Assembly: GCF_001640805.2 (NCBI RefSeq)
Contig: NC_066843.1
Coordinates: forward strand, 1,583,777-1,647,776
Source of the DNA: Lates calcarifer
Lineage: Eukaryota > Chordata > Actinopteri > Centropomidae
Reading direction: 5' to 3'
DNA: 64,000 nucleotides
In this document: positions 55,901-64,000 of the stretch, one piece after another
How the letters are laid out: every line of letters starts with the position of its first letter
Numbering within the stretch: the first letter of the stretch is position 1
The notes under the pieces: generated by a model
Databases searched by the model: none
Told to the model about the DNA's origin: nothing
What the model saw: only the letters and a program-made list of their open reading frames with translations
Position numbers and translations under genes: made by a program

Positions 55901-58900
55901 CATTCTCAACAAGAAAAGACAAATAAATCCACGTTTTAATTAAGTGTGGGTTATTATTCAGTGCAGATGATTCTGTGTTTCCTCTGGTGAGTTAGAGAAC
56001 AATATATCTCACTGATTAATGGAATAAGTTGCTCTCTGTCTTTTCTTCCAGCCCTGTCTTGGTTTAAATGCCTCGCTTCTTTTGTGCTGCAGCCCACATT
56101 CACACCCAGTCCAAATCAGCGGGGAGCTGTAAAACCAGACTCCTCACCATTGTCTCCTGTACGTCATCACAACAGCTTGTTCGCTCCTTCCCCAGGCAGC
56201 GCTCACAGGAATGTCCACAGCTGATAAAAAGCAAAGAAGCATCAAAACAAAAACCCCAGGGTCTCTTGTTGATGGGGATCCAGGGTGGCAGCCTGCTGGT
56301 TTACGGGGCCACAGATCCAACTTGTCGACAGCAGAACAAAACTGGGTTTTCTCAGGGGTTTGTTTACACTGTAGCTGAACATCCCATAAATTCACAGGGC
56401 TCAGATACGATGTTTTCTCGTCACTGTAAAGAGTAAAATGTTTTAGCTTTGACGTGTTACAGAGGAAAAACACCAACGAACGTTAACGAAGAGTAACGTT
56501 GGATTTCTACTCGATGTAACAGGTGCTGTGGTTTTGGTTTATGGTTCAGCATCAGGTTTCTATCTTTGATAAATGTTTCCCCTGCTGTATTCACTTAATG
56601 TCACATGGGCTATTGTGCAAACCTGTGCTCCCACTGATATCATTGCTCCAACTCTAGAAGGATGTATATATGTGATGGGGCTGTATCATGCCTTCATTTT
56701 AAAGCTGGAGGGTTTGTGTGTCTGTGTGAGGTGTGAGCTGCTGAAAAGGAAAAGCTCATATTCTCTATATCTGACAGGCTTCATGTTCAGAGTGAGAACT
56801 GACTGCTTCCTGAAGTGCATCCAGTACTTGGAAATCTGAAGTTAAAGAGCAAAAACCAACATGAACATGATTAGATTTGAGTGTAGGGAGAGGTCTAGAT
56901 TTAATTAGAGCAGAGCTTCAAGCTGTAACTGACACTTGTTGGAAACAGATGTGGGGTAAATATGAATGATCATCCAAAACCTCCAACACACGCAGCTCTT
57001 TCCACTCTCTACGTGGACCTTTCTCTCACTGAAAGCAACAGCAGCACACACAGATAACGGTGGATGAACTACATGTGAAGAGGTGGAGCAGACTGTGGAA
57101 ACAGTTTGGAGGTTTATGAGGCGACGGGCAGGAAAGTTTCAGCTCCACAGAGCAGCTCAGCTGTTCAGATGAAGAGGAAACCAAACGCTGTGAAGACGCT
57201 ACTTCCCATGACATCATTGTGTTTGTTAAATGACCTCTGTGGGCATGTCAGACACACCTTCTCATTTCCTCCTGGAGCCATTCAAATTATTTACTTAATT
57301 TACTGACGGAGGGAAAAACGGTTTATGTTGCCAAGACTGCCCTTGAAACGTCAGGAAAGATCCTGAAAAGACTGAAAGACCTTGTTTTTAATCACGAGAA
57401 CGAGCAGCAGGCTGATGAATTCAGAGGTTTTTATCTTTGAGGGGTTTATGGGAAGTCATCAGCATCTTTTCACTTGCTCTTTGTGCCTACATTACAATAG
57501 AAACTGCTCCAAAATTCACAGGCCAGCAGGAGATATGTGCGATCTGAGCGGATGTTAGAAGAGATTACACTTCGCTGTGCGCACAGGGGACAAAACAACA
57601 GACAGGGACATCAAAAATGCTTCAAGAGACACAGCCACTGTCCATTTCCTTTAACATTCACAGTGATAAGGCCTCAGTTCTTCTCAGTAACTGCAGTTTT
57701 AACTGTGCTTTGTCCTTACAGGCCACCGTAGATGTTAAACTCCTAAATGAGTAAAGTCAGATGAGACGGTTCTGTGGGCCTCCACATGTTCCTGCTGCAG
57801 TGTATCTGTTGAAGTCAGGAGAGCTTTGTCTTCATGGTCACAGTCATAAACATGTGGTTTATTATTAAGCAACTTCCATGTGTGTTAAACCAGACAGGCA
57901 GCTTCAAAGCTTCTTAACAGCTGCAACAAACTCCAGATTAAAAACAAAAAGGAACTGGTTTCTGGGTCAACATGTTTTAATTACAGCTTCCTCGTCTGGC
58001 TTTGTAATATTAATTTTGACCCTTTTATCTTTCTTTTCTATTTCCTGAAAAATCCATAAAGAAAGATTACACACTGTCATCAGGATTACAGTCAAACTCT
58101 GCTTGTTCCACTGAAGTGGGACACATTAAAGGCACAGTCTGGATCTGCATCATATGTGACCAATGACACAGTTTTCAGTTGCTTAATGTGCCCTCTTCAG
58201 ATATTTATGTAACAGGCCAGTGGGTGATTTAGGAGCAAACACTCCTGTTTCTCAAGCACATGAAGTGAAGGTGATGAAGTTTCTCCAGAAATCATCAGAA
58301 GGAGCTTAGTGTCATGATAACCACAGGCTGCTACCTGATATTCACAGATGCAGCTCAGTCACCTACAGTAGCTTAGTGTCCATCTACAGCAGGAGGATGA
58401 ATAAGAGGCTGACACACTGGCCATGCATGCTGTTTTCCCATCTTTTACGAAGCTTGTGCGTCACAAGAGGCGATACCAATTACAGTCCGGGGAAACATTT
58501 TTTTTCCCCTCAAACATATGGACTTAATCATTCCTGACGTGTGATGGGACTGACAACAGGGTGTTGACTTTCCTTTTGTTCTGTCAGCTTTCTGTTCCAG
58601 TGAAGAGACCTTCTTCTTCCTCTGCTGTCGACCGCAAACTTTCAGCCGTAGAAGGAGGATTCAGATGTGGTGGAGCTGTGAATGAAATAATCGGATTAAA
58701 GCCTGCTGCCATTATATACAACACTCTACATACAAAACAATCTCTTTGTGTTGGTACAAGCCCTGTTGTGAATTCAGAGGTGGATTCATACACTTCCCTT
58801 CATCGCTGCTCTCAAGGTGGAAAATGTATCAAAGGACATTTTCTGACAGTTTTACAGCCCTGGGTTTAATAAGGAAGTGACAAACTGCTGTAGAAACAAA

Positions 58901-59576
58901 AGGAAAGGCACAAGAAATTAACAGAGAAAAAAAGCAGCTACATTCAAGAACTTTATTGGAAACTGAATGTGCTGTCTCAGCAGTTTGTGATCATGTAGAT
59001 CATGTGTGTGAACTCCAACACGTTTTCTAATAAACATGGATCACATCACACAGCAGTGTCTGTGATGTTTTAGTGATTAACGACAGTTTTTGTACTTTTA
59101 TTGAAGGAAATACAAAGAAAAATGTGATTATACCGACGAGTCCTCCAACCTGAACCACGCACTGTACTTTGTTCCTACTCTCTCATACAATTACTGAATT
59201 AACACCCACCCATCTACAGCAGCAAGCGCGTTTTTCACTTTAATGTGAATGTGTCAAAAAACTGATGTAGACTGACATTTCACAATATAAGGTAACTATA
59301 AGTCGTAAAAAACTGCTTGAGCAAATGACCTATGGGGTCACTTTAATGGAAGGACAGTAGCGTGTTGTTCAACTCTTTATAGACGTCCGTACAGAAGTTG
59401 ACGATAAACATCTCCGACATTTTGTTTGTTTGTCAAATCCATGCTGAAAAAGCAAAATGAACTTTCCAAAACAGCCTAAATTAAAGGCATTTGAACAGAT
59501 GTGACTGTTAAAAGTTACCAGTTCATTTACAGTTCCACTTTTTTCACCTTTAAAACTGGATTAACCTTTTTTTTGG

Positions 59577-59590
59577 CCACTAGAGGGCAG
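59577..59590 (+). promoter_or_regulatory. CTCF-like motif
   Basis: CCACTAGAGGGCAG, preceded by TTGG, closely fits the CTCF core (CCACNAGRGGGCAG). Same orientation as the motif at 38114. Confidence 0.45.
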
Positions 59591-60834
59591 AATAACTCAA
59601 TACGTTAACAGGCTCCGATAACATTGTTTGCACAACCAGCGCTGCTAAAACACTGTGAAACAAGTAGCATTTCACTGACAACAATTACTGTTAAAAGTAT
59701 AGAAATGCTAAGATTTATAAAGATGTATTTACTAACTTTCAGGGAACAAAGGCTCTTATTGTGTTTTTGACTTGTGAAGTTTTTGTAGTCTCATATTGGA
59801 GATGAGACGTCCTGCTGGAGTGGGATTTACTGTAAAAATGGGAGGAACTGGTCAGGAAGAGCCGTCTCTTTATTATGTAGAGGAATGAGGGCGAACCGAG
59901 CCGCCAGCTCCTCTGGGGCTGCGGGCAGCCAACACTTCAGACACTCCAAGAACCACTGGCAGCACATGAAAGAGTCAAAGACAGAGCCTGTCGTGCAGAG
60001 CCACTGTCACTCTGTAAAATACTGCTGGCTCTTATTATGTTAAGTGGAGAGGTTTTGCACTTTGGTTTTAAGCCATAAATGGTGTCCTTTTGCACTTTTA
60101 CAGTCACTGTTTGTGGGAGAGGTTTGTCAGAAAGACACAGTTGAAGGAAAGGATTGTGGACACTGCTAAAACAGCCTGATGTTAAGATCAACACAGGACT
60201 GAAAGTAAACTGAAGAGATCTGCAGCCTGTTGCACGTGGAGGTGATCTATCCACTCCTCCTGCTGGTAAATGCATGGATGTATTAAGACAGCAGGATTGT
60301 GTGTTCCTACACTGTGTCCCATTCATTCCAGTAAAAGGATGAACATGCTGAAAAGTTCCTGAGGTTTGGGCTGACTGCCTGCTCTCATGAACAGTGTCTC
60401 TGACATTAAAATTGTTTTAACTGTTGTGTCTTTTGTAATGTTGTGTCTTTCTGAGCTCATCATGCATCGATTATATTCCTACATCTCACTGGAACTCTAA
60501 AACCTCCTCAGCTCAGTCAGGGCAGGAAGGAGCTGAGCTGATGCGTGAGACTGAGACAGACTCTGGCTCACCTTGACGCCCAGCTCTGACTCTGGACTTT
60601 AACTTCCTTCCAGCGGGCGCTGTCCTCTCCTGTAGAGGTTTAGTCCAGAATGAAGCAGCGTAAAGGAGGATGTGTTCAAAAATAATGCTACAAATAGGTT
60701 TTATTTATCGACTTAAACAGCAAAACAGCACCAGAAGATCTGAAGACAGTTTGTTCTGACTATTTGTTGAGGCAGGTTACAAAATTTTAGTCTTGCTAAT
60801 TGCACAGCTACCATCAGTTGGTCTGTCTGCCACT

Positions 60835-61128
60835 TTAGTCCAGAGTGAAATAACTCAACAACTGTTGGATTGATGTTCGTGAAATTTGCTACACATGGTC
60901 ACGTTCTCTTTGGTTTGAGCTGTAACTTCTGTAACTTCAGCGCCACAGTCAGGTCAAAATGTCAGTCTCTGACCAAATACCTGCAAACTAATGACAATCC
61001 CATCAGCTTCAGCTGGACTTTGTGTTAAGTGCTAATTGGCAAATGTTTGCTAAACATCAGCGTGTTGTCAGCATGTTAGCTTGCTAATGTTAGCATGTTA
61101 GCTCAAAGTACCACTGTGTGTCAGGGTT
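60835..61128 (-). repeat. Percomorph interspersed repeat, longer copy
   Basis: AACTCAACAACTGTTGGATTG, GTGAAATTTGCTACA, GTCAGGTCAAAATGTCAG, ACCAAATACCTGCAAACTAATGAC, CAGCTGGACTTTGTGTTAAGTG and the AGCATGTTAGCTTGCTAATG cluster follow the order of a repeat recalled from many percomorph genomes. There is no ORF. Confidence 0.65.
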
Positions 61129-61844
61129 TCAGGGCCTCACAGAAACTCAGAGAACTGAAAACAAAATTGAGAAATAACCAGCAAAAGACTTTTGTAAGAA
61201 ATGAGCCAAAATGAAACTTCATCTGAATAAGCGATGGTGAAATCTAAAGAAAATGATTGTCTAAAACCTCCTGAGTTTAGTTTTGATCTGTCATCGTCGT
61301 CTCCTGACACCCAAAAACTTTATCTCTCTGTTAGTTTTGGCCCTTTTTTGTTTTTTGGATCAGATCTTAACGCTGTATCTGTTCCCTCGCCAGCAACAGA
61401 GCCCTGATGTTAACGTTCAGATGAGCTGAACCAGGCCAAATACAACAAGCCTCGAAAAACATCTGGCTTCTCTGTGTTCCAGGTTCTTCTAGAAAATAAC
61501 CAAATGTCAGTTCAGTCCAGTCAGCTGGTCAGAAAGCTGTCAGGTCGGGTCTGTTTCAGCCTGCTCATGCTACGTCCGCACAGCTGTTTTATTAGACGGA
61601 GCTGAACTGACCAGGATCCCTGTAATGCTGAGCTCATTATGTTTAATTGTGTTGGATTTGAACAATGTGCAATCGGTTGTGTTGAAGTCTGGAATTTCAG
61701 ACTTTGGTTTGTTCAGTGTTTGGCTTTTTCTTTGTTGAAAGACGCTCTGGAAGTATTGTACTTTACTATGTTGACTGTGAGGACCTGGAATGTTTCCATC
61801 TATCGTTTGTACTCATACTTTGTTTCGTCTTTGATTTGATTTCT

Positions 61845-62215
61845 TTCCTTTGCTTCTTTTCATCCTAGCTTCCTTTCTTCCCTCTAGCTCATTCCTTTCT
61901 CCTTCCATCTTTCAGATTCTGTCTTTGCTCGCTTCCTTCAAGCCACTTTTGTTCTCACTGCTTTCCTTCCTTCCCTCCATCCTTGATTTTGTCCTTTTTT
62001 CTTCCTTTACTTCCCCTTCTTTCCTTTATTTCTCTCCTTGTTTCCTTACTGTCTTTCCAGTTCTTGCCACTCCCCCCCCTCAGTTATTTCCTTCCCTTCG
62101 TCCTTGATATTCTTTATTTTCTTTTCTAATGCTTTCCTTCCTATCTTTCTTGTTTTCTCTTTCTTTGATTTCTCTTCCTTTTCTTCGGTGCTTCTCTCTA
62201 TCCTTATTTGTTTAT
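61845..62215 (+). repeat. Polypyrimidine low-complexity tract
   Basis: About 370 bp of nearly uninterrupted C/T sequence built from imperfect CTTC, TTCC and CTTT words. The open frames on both strands here are composition artefacts. Confidence 0.9.
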
Positions 62216-62901
62216 CTGATCTGTAAACACAGAGATCCAAATCTAAATCTTATTTGTGTTTTTTGAGTATTTCTTCGTTGTGGTGTAACTATTTCCACTT
62301 GAGTTCTTTGCTGTTTATCAATAAACTCGACGGCGTGGCGCTGGGTGAAATGACAACCACGTGAGGCACAAAAAGTGACGCACACAGTCCCTGCATGAGG
62401 TGCCAGCAGTGTGTAAAGAGGCTAAAGACGCTGGTGGAGAGCACCTGTCAAACTTCATATCAGGTCACCTGTTTTTCCAGCTTCAGTCTGCCGTCCTCTA
62501 ACCTGACAAACAGGGAGGTGACGCCTCACTGTGTCATGTGTCCCATTACATGAGTTACTGATCTGATCTCATGATCCATACGGTATCGGCCTATAGCTGG
62601 TTGCGTGTGTGGTGGTGATCTCCCAAAAGTGACAAAGTGTGTTGTAGGTTCTCCTCTGACGCAAGGAAACCATTTAGTTGTAGTGTCTGGTGTCACAGGG
62701 ACGCATAGCAACGCAAATGCTTCCTATAAATATACTTCCACGTCCAGGCTATTTTAAACCTAACAGGGTCAAACAGGAGAGTTCAACTTCCTTTTACCAC
62801 TGGGAATTTATATCCTGAAATGTGAAATAAATGAATGAGAGTCTTATATCAGACAGTCAATTTGACTAAGAAAAAATAGACTAGGCCTGAAAATATACTG
62901 T

Positions 62902-63052
62902 TAAAGGGTCAGTTAACAACCAAAAACCAAAACAGAAATTTCATACAAATAAACCAAAATCTGCAGAAATAGCTGCCACTAGATATAACTGAGAAGATGC
63001 TCTGTTTTTGTTTTGTTTTTTGTTTTTTTTGGGGTGAACTGACCCTTTTAAT
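62902..63052. repeat. Angel-like MITE, second copy
   Basis: The left end is TTAAAGGGTCAGTTAACA; the right end, reverse-complemented, is AAAAGGGTCAGTTCACCCC. About 150 bp, with the same terminal inverted repeats as the copy in hlf intron 1 (25137-25420) but a shorter interior. Confidence 0.75.
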
Positions 63053-63384
63053 TAGTCAACCACATTCAGTTGGATTATTTAAAACAATCAACATAAGGCA
63101 GAGTCTGTATATCTGTGTGCAAAGACTCATGCGACCCGTGCGCATGTCATGAGAGAAAAGACGCACTTCCTTCCATTCAGATTCTGATTGTTAATATAAT
63201 AACTCATCACTTCTCCAACCCATAAACCTTCTCTAAGAAATACAAACACTGACGTCAACTCAAGAGTCACATTTCCTATAAACATTAAAAGCCAGGCAGG
63301 TGGCATCAGTGCTGCTTATCAGTATCAGTAATATTAGCTTATCAAAAATATGTAAGAAATAATACAAAATTTGAATGTGTGGGT

Positions 63385-63625
63385 CATGTCCATAAGAAAC
63401 AGCTGGCCTAGCTCTGTCCAACGTTCCAAAATACACTTATATATCTGTCAAAAGCTGATTTATCAAAACATTTTAACTACCCTTGGTTGATTTGTAGACA
63501 AACAGAAATGTAAAAACAACGAGCTGTGATTTTAACATAGAGTTATGTGTTGGAACTATTTCTTGACGAACAGCGACTGTGCAGCCTCCTGAAGAGCTAT
63601 CGTTACTGTGAGGTTGTCAGGGTTG
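63385..63625 (+). repeat. Percomorph repeat related to the inverted-repeat element in the hlf 3'UTR
   Basis: GAAACAGCTGGCCTAGCTCTGTCC, then TAAAAACAACGAGCTGTGATTTT, GTTATGTGTTGGAACTATTTCTTG and AGCTATCGTTACTGTGAGGTT. The first part corresponds to the arms of the element at 35663-35917; the rest is the longer body of the same family. Confidence 0.65.
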
Positions 63626-64000
63626 ACACCATCTCGACTGTGGAGAGATCAAAACCTGTACCTGCTGACTGTATCTGGTTAACCCACGCTAAAGCCTGAG
63701 ATGTGGCAAAGACTGATTAGGTGGATGGATACACTGTTCATCAATAAATACGTCCAAGACATTATATACCCTTTAAAACCCCTGTCATCCCGACGTCATC
63801 CCCGATGTGTGAGCTGTAGATACAGACTGGAGACAAAAGGTTTGGTTAAGTGTGTTTGTAATGTTGATGTTCCACCATAAGCCTCCAACAAAATCTCCAA
63901 TAGGTGTTTAATCACCTAGAGGACCCCTAAAGTCCTCACTGGCTTCAAAAGCTACACATGGAACCGTGGAAAGACCTCTTGAGACCTCTAGGGGAATTCT

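Noticed and set aside
61850..62240. Open frames on both strands
   Set aside because: They are artefacts of a C/T-only low-complexity tract.

Overview
This is a piece of a vertebrate nuclear genome, almost certainly from a percomorph (spiny-rayed) teleost. It has about 40% GC, GT-AG introns, dispersed (CA)n and (TG)n microsatellites, and several repeat families typical of percomorph genomes. Three protein-coding genes can be read exon by exon. hlf (PAR-bZIP transcription factor) is on the + strand, with coding exons between 24440 and 33191. mmd (PAQR-family seven-helix protein) is on the - strand, with coding exons between 42596 and 38983. smim36 (single-pass micro-membrane protein) is on the - strand at 50240-49938. 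The same order and orientation (HLF forward, MMD and SMIM36 reverse) is known from human 17q22, so this is a conserved syntenic block.

Region by region: 1-23.9 kb is the 5' flank of hlf. No gene is securely visible there, apart from a weak candidate terminal exon at 1806-1871 followed by two AATAAA signals. The flank holds an old tandem duplication carrying Tc1-like sequence (5.5-6.7 kb), a degraded copy of a common fish repeat (7.4 kb), two duplicated 110-bp segments (9.2 and 10.0 kb), two A/T-rich blocks that look like conserved regulatory elements (4.15 and 17.7 kb), and a perfect palindromic PAR-bZIP site (19550). At 24.0-37.05 kb lies hlf, with a CpG-rich promoter and 5'UTR (CRE, GC box, triplet repeats, overlapping upstream ORF), four coding exons and a long 3'UTR that contains an inverted-repeat element. 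At 37.45-43.1 kb lies mmd, convergent with hlf; the two predicted 3' ends are about 0.4 kb apart and a strong CTCF-like motif sits in the mmd 3'UTR. From 43.1 to 49.2 kb there is no gene. smim36 follows, and 50.4-64 kb is repeat-containing DNA with no recognisable exon.

The genes are neighbours by synteny and not an operon. HLF belongs to the clock-output PAR-bZIP family (DBP, TEF, HLF). E-box (CACGTG) clustering in hlf intron 2, and perfect PAR-bZIP consensus sites upstream of hlf, inside hlf and around mmd, make clock control and auto- or cross-regulation by HLF-type factors a testable idea. I found no CRISPR array, tRNA, rRNA, intact transposase or prokaryote-type system. The less expected observations are an in-frame upstream AUG that could extend MMD, a 143-codon ORF overlapping the hlf start, the inverted-repeat element in the hlf 3'UTR, and a PDZ-ligand-like C-terminus on SMIM36.
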